DNA of 61,243 nucleotides from JAAYYM01 sp964631375 (lineage in GTDB: Bacteria; Bacillota; Clostridia; Lachnospirales; Lachnospiraceae). Of this stretch, positions 16,746-25,121 are shown piece after piece. The position numbers and the translations under genes are program-made. The notes beneath the pieces are model-generated. The model saw nothing but the letters and a program-made list of their open reading frames with translations, was not told the origin of the DNA and did not search any database. Position 1 is the stretch's first letter, and each line of letters opens with the position of its first letter. The stretch lies in contig CAZVYQ010000012.1 in NCBI GenBank assembly GCA_964631375.1, positions 1 to 61,243 of the forward strand, in the 5' to 3' direction.

Positions 16746-17948
16746 CTATTCCCGCAGTCCAAGATAACGATATTGCTTTTCTGTATTGCCGTTCGCTGCA
16801 ATGCCCCTGAGGTATTCATACAATTCTTCCACATCCTCTACCCGAACATCTCTGCCGGATAAACCATAGACAATATTAATTACCTCGGCTTTACATTTTC
16901 CACGATAAAGTGCTGCTGTCAATTCTGCTCCAATCGGGCCACCATTCGCACTATAACTTTCCGAACGATCCATGATTGCAATCGCCTTACATTTTCTCAG
17001 TGCCTTAGCCATCTCTTCTCCCGGAAACGGACGAAATACGCGGATTTTTAATAGACCAACCCTCTCTCCCGCTGCCCTCATCCGATCGACAGCATCCTTA
17101 ATTGCTCCGCATACAGAACCGATTGCTACGATCGCATACTCAGCATCCTCCAATTGATAAGCTTCAAAAAATCCATATTTCCTTCCGGAAATCTGCTCAA
17201 AATCACGAGCGACCTCCAAAATAACCTTTTTGGCACGTATCATGGCTTCTGCCTGTGCCTTTTTGGCTTCCATACAGTAATTTGAGACTGCATAAGGTCC
17301 TACAGCCATTGTTTCATCCGGATTCAACAGAAAATGCTCCGGCTGATATTCTCCTACAAACTCCTTTACCACGCCATCCTCTATCAGTTCGATATTCTGT
17401 ACGGCATGACTCGTAATGAATCCATCCTGACACATCATGACCGGCAACATGACATCCTTATGCTCGGCAATCAGAAATGCCTGTAAAAAGTTATCATATG
17501 CCTCCTGATTATCCTCAGCATAGATCTGAATCCATCCGGTATCTCTGGCACCCATACTGTCTGAATGTTCACAATTGATATTGATCGGACCGGACAATGC
17601 ACGATTGACAAGTGCCAATACAATCGGCAAGCGATTAGAAGCTGCTACTGTCAACACCTCCCACATCAGTGCCAAGCCGCAGGAGGATGTTGCTGTCAGC
17701 GTTCTGGCTCCCGCTGCTGAAGCTCCTACTGCCGCACTCATCGAACTGTGTTCGCTTTCCACAGGTATGAATTCTGTATCCATCTCTCCATTAGCAATAT
17801 AGTTGGATACCATCTGTGGCAACTCTGTTGAAGGTGTAATCGGAAATGCCGGCATAACATCCGGATTGATCTGCTTCATGGCAAAAGCCACTGCTTCATT
17901 TCCTGACATTCTCTCTTTGATTGCTTTACTTTTCCTGTATTCTGCCAT
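16746..17948 (-). CDS. porA: 2-oxoacid (pyruvate):ferredoxin oxidoreductase, alpha subunit
   Basis: 400 aa. It carries the pyrimidine-binding domain with FPITPSTELPQ (about 35-45) and VESEHSSMSAAVGASAAGART (about 62-82, given in two parts: VESEHSSMSA and AVGASAAGART), then the C-terminal transketolase-like domain (IVAIGSVCGAIKD, LLKIRVFRPFP). It is a catalytic partner of PorB. The start follows AAGGAGG, directly after the porD stop. It is typical in length for the alpha chain of the four-subunit enzyme. Confidence 0.93.
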   Translation of the reverse strand: MAEYRKSKAIKERMSGNEAVAFAMKQINPDVMPAFPITPSTELPQMVSNYIANGEMDTEFIPVESEHSSMSAAVGASAAGARTLTATSSCGLALMWEVLTVAASNRLPIVLALVNRALSGPININCEHSDSMGARDTGWIQIYAEDNQEAYDNFLQAFLIAEHKDVMLPVMMCQDGFITSHAVQNIELIEDGVVKEFVGEYQPEHFLLNPDETMAVGPYAVSNYCMEAKKAQAEAMIRAKKVILEVARDFEQISGRKYGFFEAYQLEDAEYAIVAIGSVCGAIKDAVDRMRAAGERVGLLKIRVFRPFPGEEMAKALRKCKAIAIMDRSESYSANGGPIGAELTAALYRGKCKAEVINIVYGLSGRDVRVEDVEELYEYLRGIAANGNTEKQYRYLGLRE

Positions 17949-18251
17949 CTATTTGCCCTCCTTCATGGTAATTGCTCCAAAAGGACAGGCTTTGACACAG
18001 ATACCACAGCCCTTGCAATGCTTCAGGTCAAACTCCACACGTTTTCCGTTCTTTACCGGAATCGAACTATCGGGACAATAAGGAACACATAACAGACACT
18101 GTTTACACAAATCCTCATGAAATACGGGTGTCATCGTTCTCCACTCGCCTGTCTCAAAATCCTTTGAGGTCGCGGGTTCATGGATCTGTAATCCAATGGT
18201 CAGATCCTGCCATCTCGTCGTTTCGTTGATATCCTTTGCTTGATTCGCCAT
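17949..18251 (-). CDS. porD: 2-oxoacid (pyruvate):ferredoxin oxidoreductase, delta (2x[4Fe-4S]) subunit
   Basis: 100 aa. Two ferredoxin-type cluster motifs, CKQCLLCVPYCP and CKGCGICVKACP, each with CxxCxxCxxxCP spacing, carry electrons from the alpha/beta active site to external ferredoxin. The first start base overlaps the porC stop (TGATG). It forms part of porCDAB. Confidence 0.95.
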   Translation of the reverse strand: MANQAKDINETTRWQDLTIGLQIHEPATSKDFETGEWRTMTPVFHEDLCKQCLLCVPYCPDSSIPVKNGKRVEFDLKHCKGCGICVKACPFGAITMKEGK

Positions 18252-18799
18252 CAGTGTACCTCCTTGAGTGCCAGCTTCAGTGCATTCATATTGCCCTCCA
18301 GCACTTCCGGTTTTTTTGCAAATTTATGTTTTAATGATGCTTCCATCTCTCTGATAAATATATCAGGTTCCATCACACCGGAAATCTTCACAATAGCTGC
18401 AAGCATCGGAGTATTGGGATAATATTTTCCCAATGTCTGCATACAGACCTCTCTGGCATTGATGATAAAAACCTTTCCCTGATATCCTCGCAAGAGTGGA
18501 ATGNNNNNNNNNNNNNNNNNNNNNNNNNNNNNNNNNNNNNNNNNNNNNNNNNNNNNNNNNNNNNNNNNNNNNNNNNNNNNNNNNNNNNNNNNNNNNNNNN
18601 NNNTGGAATGTACACGAATTCTGGTATCACTGATTCGGTCATATGCCGTGATCGGTGCTCCCATTCTCTCCGGTCCATACTCTGGAAATCCCTGTACAAA
18701 CTTTCCTATCGAAAACGCCACATCCGCGAGCAGCAGTGCCGCTGTTTTTGCTCCCTGGCCACCACGTCCATGCCACCTGATCTCTGTAAGCTGATTCAT
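18251..18799 (-). CDS. porC: 2-oxoacid (pyruvate):ferredoxin oxidoreductase, gamma subunit, interrupted by assembly gap
   Basis: About 182 aa as drawn, with roughly 33 unknown residues from the 100-N gap (18504-18603). The N-terminal part shows WHGRGGQGAKTAALLLADVA and EYGPERMGAPI, diagnostic of the gamma subunit; the C-terminal part is normal (NTPMLAAIVKISGV). The reading frame is the same on both sides for a gap of exactly 100, but 100 N is a conventional placeholder, so true length is uncertain; the family length of about 180-190 aa fits. The start follows GAAGGAGAATACG. It is the first gene of the operon. Confidence 0.88.
   Translation of the reverse strand: MNQLTEIRWHGRGGQGAKTAALLLADVAFSIGKFVQGFPEYGPERMGAPITAYDRISDTRIRVHSXXXXXXXXXXXXXXXXXXXXXXXXXXXXXXXXXXIPLLRGYQGKVFIINAREVCMQTLGKYYPNTPMLAAIVKISGVMEPDIFIREMEASLKHKFAKKPEVLEGNMNALKLALKEVH
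18504..18603. other. Assembly gap, 100 N
   Basis: Exactly 100 undetermined bases inside porC. Both flanks end or begin with the same heptamer TGGAATG (18497-18503 and 18604-18610). Collapsing the gap on that heptamer would shift the porC frame and remove a segment the family needs, so real sequence is probably missing. Confidence 0.99.
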
Positions 18800-19001
18800 C
18801 GTATTCTCCTTCATCCAAACTGTATCTGTGCATTTGCTCTGATACTCTCTATGGCTGCACTTTAAATCATAGCCATGTGAATCAATCGAGCCACAACATT
18901 TACAGAATACCTTATAAACACAGGGGTTGTAAAGCATGAACGACAGTTATGCTCTGTATTACCCCACGTTATATCCATGTCACATTCTCATAACCTGAAA
19001 T

Positions 19002-19051
19002 AAAAAGGAACCCCCTGCCGCCATGCACATATGTACACAACAACAGGAGGT
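19002..19051 (-). terminator. Probable terminator of the LacI gene
   Basis: On the minus strand a CCTCCTG arm and a CAGGGGG arm flank a long loop that can fold further around an ACATATGT palindrome; TTCCTTTTTATTT follows. It lies about 45 nt after the LacI stop codon. The stem is imperfect. Confidence 0.5.
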
Positions 19052-19094
19052 ATCATGAAGGAGTATATTCCAAAATGAATATCTAAGGTAATAA

Positions 19095-20108
19095 TTACTT
19101 AGCAGCCTTTCCGACAGATGCACCAGTCAACAGACTTCCCTCGATTACGATCTTTTCAATCAACGCGGTTTTCGGGTTCTCAATCAGTCTGATCAGACTT
19201 TCTGCGGCTACACGGCCAATTTCTTTTGTATTTTGTTGAATTGTAGTCAGCTTCGGATCCATGATCTTTGAAATATAGGTTCCATCATATCCAACCACTG
19301 AGATATCTTCCGGTATTTTTAGCTTTTTATCCTTGATCATATTGATCCCGCCTATGCAGGAATAATCATCAGGATACAGAATACAGGTTGGCGGATCCGG
19401 CAATTCCAATAGTTCTCTTGTCAGTGAAGCAGCTTTTTCGGGGTTTCTGTATACTCCGGATTTGATATATTTATCAGGGGTCTGCAATCCCAATTCTTCC
19501 ATCGTTCTGTAGTAACTCCCCAAACGATTCTGCGTTACCGAGGTCTCATCACCATGAATATATGCGATCTTTCGATGTCCGTTATCATATACATAGTGCA
19601 AAATATCCTGCATACCCTTGACATTATCGGATACGACAGCAATTCTGTAATCAAACACATGGTCAATCGTTACTACCGGAAGTTCAGAACGTATCAACTC
19701 TATGACATCCGGATCATAAAAATCTACACAGGCAATTACAACACCATCCACACCACGATACAGGCTGTGTTCCAGATATGACATCCTGCCCTTACGGCTT
19801 GTGCAGTTGATAAATGTGATATCAAATCCATTTTCTTCTGCCGTTACCTTGAAACTGTCAAGTACATTTGCAAAATAGTCATGTGTCAGTCCACTTCGAC
19901 CCTCATCGACGAACAAAACGCCAATATTATAAGTACGGTTTGTTTTTAAAGCCCTTGCTGACGAATTTGGAAAATAACCAAGTTCTTTTGCAACACGTTT
20001 GACCTCTTTTTTCGTCTTGGCTCCAATATCTCTCTGATCATTCAATGCTTTGCTGACTGTTGCAACTGAAACACCACATTTATTTGCTATGTCCTTCATT
20101 GAAACCAT
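19095..20108 (-). CDS. LacI-family transcriptional regulator
   Basis: 338 aa. The N-terminal LacI helix-turn-helix (MKDIANKCGVSVATVSKALN, residues 4-23) and hinge lead into a periplasmic-binding-protein-like effector domain with typical segments NIGVLFVDE, GVDGVVIACV, SVVGYDGTYISKIMDPKLTT. The start (MVSM) follows AGGAGG; a longer in-frame start lacks a ribosome site. It is divergent from cellobiose phosphorylase, so it probably responds to cellobiose or a related glucoside and controls that gene and its own; operator-like CGTTT sequences are present in front of both. Confidence 0.92.
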   Translation of the reverse strand: MVSMKDIANKCGVSVATVSKALNDQRDIGAKTKKEVKRVAKELGYFPNSSARALKTNRTYNIGVLFVDEGRSGLTHDYFANVLDSFKVTAEENGFDITFINCTSRKGRMSYLEHSLYRGVDGVVIACVDFYDPDVIELIRSELPVVTIDHVFDYRIAVVSDNVKGMQDILHYVYDNGHRKIAYIHGDETSVTQNRLGSYYRTMEELGLQTPDKYIKSGVYRNPEKAASLTRELLELPDPPTCILYPDDYSCIGGINMIKDKKLKIPEDISVVGYDGTYISKIMDPKLTTIQQNTKEIGRVAAESLIRLIENPKTALIEKIVIEGSLLTGASVGKAAK

Positions 20109-20205
20109 AGATGATATCCTCCTGCCAATACATTTCAACCGCCCTGAAAGCCGACTCTGTTCCATTCGTTATTCGCCGTAATTAATTAAGTTGAAACGCT
20201 GACTC

Positions 20206-20222
20206 TTAAACGTTTTCGCTTA
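20206..20222. promoter_or_regulatory. LacI-type operator at the regulator's own start site
   Basis: The sequence TTAAACGTTTTCGCTTA contains the palindromic core AAACGTTT characteristic of LacI-family sites. It lies directly downstream of the -10 of the lacI-like promoter. A related element (TTAATCGTTTCAC, 20422-20434) lies in the leader of the cellobiose phosphorylase gene. Confidence 0.5.
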
Positions 20223-20225
20223 TTT

Positions 20226-20254
20226 ACTATAGCCTAATTCTACATTTTTTTCAA
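20226..20254 (-). promoter_or_regulatory. Sigma-A promoter of the LacI-family gene
   Basis: The minus strand has TTGAAA (20249-20254), a 17-bp spacer and TATAGT (20226-20231). The operator-like palindrome begins within a few bases downstream. Confidence 0.65.
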
Positions 20255-20360
20255 GTCTTTATTTTAATGTTTTGTTATCTTTTCACAAATTGCACAAAAT
20301 GATTTTAATATTTTTGGTTATTATTTTCTTGATTTACTTAATCCTTTTCGTTACTTCCTC

Positions 20361-20389
20361 TTGCTTTTAAAAAAACAATCCTGTATAAT
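20361..20389 (+). promoter_or_regulatory. Sigma-A promoter of cellobiose phosphorylase
   Basis: TTGCTT (20361-20366), a 17-bp spacer and TATAAT (20384-20389). The leader to the start codon is about 100 nt and carries the second LacI-like element. The rest of the 386-bp intergenic region (20109-20494) is AT-rich with no further structure seen. Confidence 0.7.
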
Positions 20390-20494
20390 CATAAAAGACG
20401 AGGTACTGTACCCCATTTTACTTAATCGTTTCACATCTCGTCCCTATGCAACTATCAACACATATTAAACTACTTACGATTGGAGAGAGCTATT

Positions 20495-22930
20495 ATGAAA
20501 TTTGGTCATTTCGACGACAGCAATGCTGAATATGTCATCACCACCCCGAAAACTCCATTGCCCTGGATCAATTATCTTGGATGCAACGATTTTTTCTCAC
20601 TGATTTCCAATACCTGCGGCGGTTACAGCTTCTATAAAGATGCAAAACTGCTTAGACTGACACGTTATCGCTATAACGATGTACCGGCGGATACAAACGG
20701 CAAATACTTCTACATCAAGGATGGCAGTGATATCTGGAACATCGGATGGCAGCCTACCAAAACAGAGCTAGACTCCTATGAGTGCCGTCACGGACTCGGA
20801 TACAGCAAGTTCACATCCTCCAAAAACGGACTGGAGGCTTCCTGCCTTGCATTTGTTCCAATGAATGATACCTGTGAAATCAATCAAGTAGTTCTAAAGA
20901 ACAACTCTGATTCCGCCAAGAGCATTTCTCTCTTCTCCTATGTAGAGTTCTGCCTCTGGAATGCAATGGACGATATGACAAACTTCCAGAGAAACTTAAG
21001 CATCGGCGAAGTTGAGATCATCGGTTCTACGATTTATCACAAAACAGAATACAGAGAGCGTCGCAATCACTATGCTGTCTACTCAGTGAATTCCAAAATT
21101 GATGGTTTTGATACCATCCGTGACGAATTTCTTGGCGCTTACAGAGGTGCTGATAAGCCGCTTGCAGTTGAAAACGGACAATGTACCAACTCCGTTGCAA
21201 GTGGATGGGCTCCGATCGCTTCACAGCAGATCAATGTTGTTCTTGCACCGGGTGAAAGCAAATCCTTTGTCTTTGTACTTGGTTATGTAGAAAATAAAAA
21301 CGAAGACAAATGGGAGTCCTACGGTATCATTAACAAGAAACCCGCAGAGGCTATGCTTGCCCGCTACCAAACAGACGAGGATGTAGACAAGGCATTTACA
21401 GAGCTAAAAACCTACTGGAAAAACCTGCTTGCAAAGTATACCGTACAATCCTCAAATGATAAAGTAAATCGTATGGTAAACATCTGGAATCAATATCAGT
21501 GTATGGTTACCTTCAATATGTCACGTTCTGCTTCTTATTATGAGTCAGGTATCGGTCGTGGTATGGGCTTCCGTGACTCCTGTCAGGATCTGCTTGGATT
21601 CGTACATCTGATTCCTGATCGCGCAAAGGAACGTATCATAGACATCGCCTCTACACAATTTGAGGATGGCAGTGCTTATCATCAGTACCAGCCGCTTACT
21701 AAAAAGGGCAATTCTGATATCGGAAGCGGCTTCAACGATGATCCGTTGTGGCTGATCGCAGGCACCTCTGCATACATCAGAGAAACTGGTGATACTTCTA
21801 TTCTCGATATCATGACACCATTTGACAACGACGAGAGCAAAGCTACACCGCTCTTTAACCACCTAACACGTTCCTTCGATTATATTGTAAATCATAAGGG
21901 ACCCAACAAGCTTCCACTGATTGGTCGCGCTGACTGGAACGACTGCTTGAATCTGAACTGCTTCTCAGAGCACCCGGGCGAATCCTTCCAGACCTTCGGA
22001 CCTTCTGAAGGGCCTGTAGCCGAGTCAGTATTTATCGCAGGTATGTTTGTAAAATACGGTCGCGAATATGCTGATCTGTGTGAGTTGATCGGCAAGCCGG
22101 AAGAAGCTAAGCGTGCACTTGCAGAGGTTGACATCATGTATGATGCGGTACTGAAAGCAGGCTGGGACGGCGAATGGTTCATTCGTGCTTATGATGCTTA
22201 TGGCAAAAAGATCGGTTCCAAGGAATGCAAGGAAGGTCAGATCTTCATCGAGCCTCAGGGCTTCTGCTCACTGGCAGGCATTGGTGTCAAGGAAGGCCTT
22301 GCTCAAAAAGCATTGGATTCTGTAAAAGATAAACTGGACACAAAATACGGTATTATGATCCTGCAACCGGCATATACGGAGTATCACCTCGAACTGGGTG
22401 AAGTAAGCTCCTATCCACCCGGGTATAAAGAAAACGCAGGTATCTTCTGTCATAACAACCCTTGGGTTTCCATCGCAGAAACAGTCATCGGACGTGGTGA
22501 CAGAGCCTTTGAAATATACCAGAAAACCTGTCCTGCCTATACAGAAGAGATTAGCGAGATTCACAGAACAGAGCCTTATGTATATGCACAAATGGTAGCA
22601 GGTGCTGATGCCAAGTTCCATGGCGAAGCAAAGAACAGCTGGTTGACAGGTACTGCTGCATGGACATTCGTTAATATTTCCCAGCACATCCTCGGTGTAT
22701 ACCCTACTCACAAAGGACTTTCCATTGATCCTTGTACGCCAAAGGGCTTCGGTGACTTTACGCTGACCAGACAGTTCAGAGAAGGACTCTATCATATTGA
22801 GGTCAAGAATCCGAACAATGTTGAAAAGGGTGTTAAGAGTATGGTAGTAGATGGCAAGGAAGTTACAGGCTGCATCATTCCATATGAAAAAGGCAAAAAA
22901 GAATATAATGTAGTAGTTACACTCGGCTAA
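20495..22930 (+). CDS. Cellobiose phosphorylase (GH94)
   Basis: 811 aa, the expected length for GH94 cellobiose phosphorylases. The enzyme splits cellobiose with phosphate into glucose-1-phosphate and glucose in the cytoplasm, saving one ATP. The N-terminus (MKFGHFDD, VITTPKTPLPWINYLG) is very like that of the clostridial cellobiose phosphorylases known from Clostridium thermocellum. GMGFRDSCQDLLG (about 357-369) and GRADWNDCLN (477-486, catalytic acid Asp in DWND) are present. The start follows GGAGAGAG; an ATG 5 codons upstream is less well placed. It is a single gene with a terminator, divergent from the LacI regulator. No sugar permease is adjacent. Confidence 0.93.
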   Translation: MKFGHFDDSNAEYVITTPKTPLPWINYLGCNDFFSLISNTCGGYSFYKDAKLLRLTRYRYNDVPADTNGKYFYIKDGSDIWNIGWQPTKTELDSYECRHGLGYSKFTSSKNGLEASCLAFVPMNDTCEINQVVLKNNSDSAKSISLFSYVEFCLWNAMDDMTNFQRNLSIGEVEIIGSTIYHKTEYRERRNHYAVYSVNSKIDGFDTIRDEFLGAYRGADKPLAVENGQCTNSVASGWAPIASQQINVVLAPGESKSFVFVLGYVENKNEDKWESYGIINKKPAEAMLARYQTDEDVDKAFTELKTYWKNLLAKYTVQSSNDKVNRMVNIWNQYQCMVTFNMSRSASYYESGIGRGMGFRDSCQDLLGFVHLIPDRAKERIIDIASTQFEDGSAYHQYQPLTKKGNSDIGSGFNDDPLWLIAGTSAYIRETGDTSILDIMTPFDNDESKATPLFNHLTRSFDYIVNHKGPNKLPLIGRADWNDCLNLNCFSEHPGESFQTFGPSEGPVAESVFIAGMFVKYGREYADLCELIGKPEEAKRALAEVDIMYDAVLKAGWDGEWFIRAYDAYGKKIGSKECKEGQIFIEPQGFCSLAGIGVKEGLAQKALDSVKDKLDTKYGIMILQPAYTEYHLELGEVSSYPPGYKENAGIFCHNNPWVSIAETVIGRGDRAFEIYQKTCPAYTEEISEIHRTEPYVYAQMVAGADAKFHGEAKNSWLTGTAAWTFVNISQHILGVYPTHKGLSIDPCTPKGFGDFTLTRQFREGLYHIEVKNPNNVEKGVKSMVVDGKEVTGCIIPYEKGKKEYNVVVTLG

Positions 22931-22966
22931 ATGAAAATTTGTCCTGAGTCTTAACTAATAGGGAGG

Positions 22967-23001
22967 AAGAAGTCGTCATATAATATGATGACTTCTTTTT
23001 C
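22967..23001 (+). terminator. Rho-independent terminator of cellobiose phosphorylase
   Basis: A 14-bp stem (AGAAGTCGTCATAT with ATATGATGACTTCT, one G-U) and a 1-nt apex is followed by TTTTT. It lies 36 nt after the stop codon. Confidence 0.88.
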
Positions 23002-23084
23002 ATTGTATTACAGCATGAATGCTTTTTGCCTTTTGACATCTGTATCATCATATGAGATTTGTAAATAGTTTGCCAATTTATATA

Positions 23085-23138
23085 TTGCACAATTGTCTAC
23101 AAACAGTTATAATATATTTATAAGAATTGTGTACACAA
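23085..23138 (+). promoter_or_regulatory. Promoter with operator-like palindromes for the PRTase-fold gene
   Basis: TTGCAC (23085-23090), a 17-bp spacer and TATAAT (23108-23113). TTGTCTACAA (23093-23102) lies inside the spacer and the perfect palindrome TTGTGTACACAA (23127-23138) lies just downstream of the start site. This is the arrangement of a repressor-controlled promoter; the regulator is not identified. Confidence 0.6.
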
Positions 23139-23175
23139 CTATACGATTCTGACTAATCAATAAGGGGGCTGACCT

Positions 23176-23817
23176 ATGGAAAATCGTGTACAGAAAATTA
23201 TGTCGAAGAAATATCCAGATGTAGGATTAAGAGTCATTCCGGGACATTTTATGACGTCCCATTCACATATTAATTACTATGTGGACATGACCCTTATGAA
23301 AATGAGACAGAGTGAAGCCAGAGCTGTTGCAAAGGCCATTGCATCCAAATACAATACCACAACGATCGTAGACACAATCGTATGTATGGATGGCTGTGAA
23401 GTAATCGGGGCATATCTCGCAGATGAATTATCCAATGCGGGGATCATGTCAATGAATGCACACAAGACGATCTATGTCGTATCACCGGAGTACAATTCCA
23501 CCGGTCAGATCATCTTCCGTCAGAATCTGGTTCCTATGATCGAAGGTAAAAATGTATTGTTATTACTTGCATCCACCACCACAGGAAAAACTCTTTCAAA
23601 ATGTCTGGACTGCATAGATTACTATAAAGGTCACATTGCAGCAATTGCATCTATCTTCAGTGCAGTAAACAAGATATCGGACATTCCTATTGATTCGCTT
23701 TTTTCAACTGCAGACTTGCCGGACTACAAGAATTACCCTCACAAGGATTGTCCACTATGTAAAGCAGGTAAATCGATTGACGCTATTGTCAACGGTTTCG
23801 GATACTCCACATTGTAG
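23176..23817 (+). CDS. Orotate-phosphoribosyltransferase-like protein with altered PRPP loop
   Basis: 213 aa with the type I phosphoribosyltransferase (PRTase) fold: central strands around residues 60-105 and a PRPP-loop-like NVLLLLASTTTGKT (126-139). In active PRTases two acidic residues precede the TTG (V-[ED]-[ED]-x-x-TTG); here they are Leu-Ala, so catalysis by the usual mechanism is doubtful. The C-terminus has CPLC (Cys192, Cys195), a possible metal site. The start follows AAGGGGGC. It is a stand-alone gene behind an operator-like palindrome. A nucleotide-binding sensor role is as likely as an enzyme; function not known. Confidence 0.75.
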   Translation: MENRVQKIMSKKYPDVGLRVIPGHFMTSHSHINYYVDMTLMKMRQSEARAVAKAIASKYNTTTIVDTIVCMDGCEVIGAYLADELSNAGIMSMNAHKTIYVVSPEYNSTGQIIFRQNLVPMIEGKNVLLLLASTTTGKTLSKCLDCIDYYKGHIAAIASIFSAVNKISDIPIDSLFSTADLPDYKNYPHKDCPLCKAGKSIDAIVNGFGYSTL

Positions 23818-23850
23818 GTGTAGGTACAAGGTATGTAGGTGTGTAACACG

Positions 23851-23880
23851 AAAGAGCGAGGAGAATTCCTCGCTCTTTCC
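23851..23880. terminator. Bidirectional terminator
   Basis: A perfect 12-bp stem AAAGAGCGAGGA/TCCTCGCTCTTT with loop GAAT, A/T-rich on both sides. It lies between the convergent PRTase-fold and VanZ genes. Confidence 0.88.
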
Positions 23881-23940
23881 ATGTACTTAAGTATTAGACC
23901 TTTCTAATCAAACACCCTGATATCACAATAATGATGTCGC

Positions 23941-25020
23941 CTATGACTCTATGCGGCATCTCTTTTCTTTATGATGCATAATGATCCAAAATACTGCCAG
24001 CAATATTGCTGCTCCACATCCATCTATCAACACATCCGTCGGGCTGCCAAAACGTCCCTCTATATGTGATTGATTCCACTCATCACATGCTCCGATTAAT
24101 AGTACAAACAGTTCAGCTGCTAATATTGCCGGAAACAGATGCATCTTCCTGCAATACAGAAAGATCACTGTAAACATTGCCAGAAGTGCATACTCTACCA
24201 TATGAGCAGCCTTGCGGATTCCCTTCTCCAGATCTACTACAGTCTCGTCAATCTCTGTATTCGTCATGTCCAGAGAAAAGATCCTGTCTACACAAACCAC
24301 CATCTTCTCTGTCAAGGAAGCACTGACTGTACCTGATTCCATTCCATCCTCTGAGGAAAAACTGAAGATTACAATGATCATAATCAGGATTGGCAGCAAC
24401 TGAAACATCGCCACAAGTGAAGAATTAATCTTCCCATCATCTTTTTCTTTTACTCTGTGCGTCAATGCGCGGAAACTATAGTAAAACAAAGCAAATCCCA
24501 GATAACCAATCACTGCACCTGCTGTATTCAAAACAATATCATCCAGTTCAAAGAAGCCCCTTCGTGTAATGAGCTGCAGCAGTTCTATTGAGGTACTGGT
24601 GATAAATGCAAGCAGTCCCAGATTCCAAAACCTACGATAAACCTTCCAAATCATCGGTACCAAGACTCCATAAGGTAAAAAAAGCAATATATTTTCTATA
24701 CCCGTAAGCTTCCAGCTCTCTCCATTTCCAAGAGTGCTGAACAAAATCAGATTCACATATCCCGACCTGCTGCCCGCCTCTCTGCCTGACAACGTCAGAG
24801 AGATGACATACGAAAAATAGATTCCAAGCAAAGCAAATACGCAGATCTGAAACAGAATCTGTCCTATGGGCTGACTCTGTTCTCCGCGTACTTTTCTGGC
24901 TACCTTTCTAATCAATGAAAATGATGTATAGATTATAATTGCATAGACGCCAAACCGTAATGCCTGATCATTATACATCCGGAATGCATCCCAAATATCA
25001 TGTAATGCCCTAATAAACAT
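23941..25020 (-). CDS. Membrane protein with two VanZ-like domains
   Basis: 359 aa, about nine to ten membrane helices. The first half (about 75-190) contains a VanZ-like block (NILLFLPYGVLVPMIW, STSIELLQLI, FELDDIVLNTAGAVIGY). The second half (about 210-350) contains another (FSFSSEDG, KAAHMVEYALLAMF, DEWNQSHIEGRFGSPTDVLID). VanZ proteins are linked to low-level teicoplanin tolerance and may act in the cell envelope; biochemical activity is not established. It is a single gene. The ribosome site is GGAGAG. Confidence 0.82.
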   Translation of the reverse strand: MFIRALHDIWDAFRMYNDQALRFGVYAIIIYTSFSLIRKVARKVRGEQSQPIGQILFQICVFALLGIYFSYVISLTLSGREAGSRSGYVNLILFSTLGNGESWKLTGIENILLFLPYGVLVPMIWKVYRRFWNLGLLAFITSTSIELLQLITRRGFFELDDIVLNTAGAVIGYLGFALFYYSFRALTHRVKEKDDGKINSSLVAMFQLLPILIMIIVIFSFSSEDGMESGTVSASLTEKMVVCVDRIFSLDMTNTEIDETVVDLEKGIRKAAHMVEYALLAMFTVIFLYCRKMHLFPAILAAELFVLLIGACDEWNQSHIEGRFGSPTDVLIDGCGAAILLAVFWIIMHHKEKRCRIES

Positions 25021-25121
25021 AACTACTCTCCATAGTATCTATTTTATTACTATCGAGGTAAAATATCAACTTAATAAACTGTGAAGTAATATATTTACAT
25101 ATTCAAAAGCTTTCAACTCCT

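Noticed and set aside
20190..20204. Possible CcpA cre site TTGAAACGCTGAC near the LacI start
   Set aside because: The spacing between TG and the central CG is two bases short of the cre consensus.
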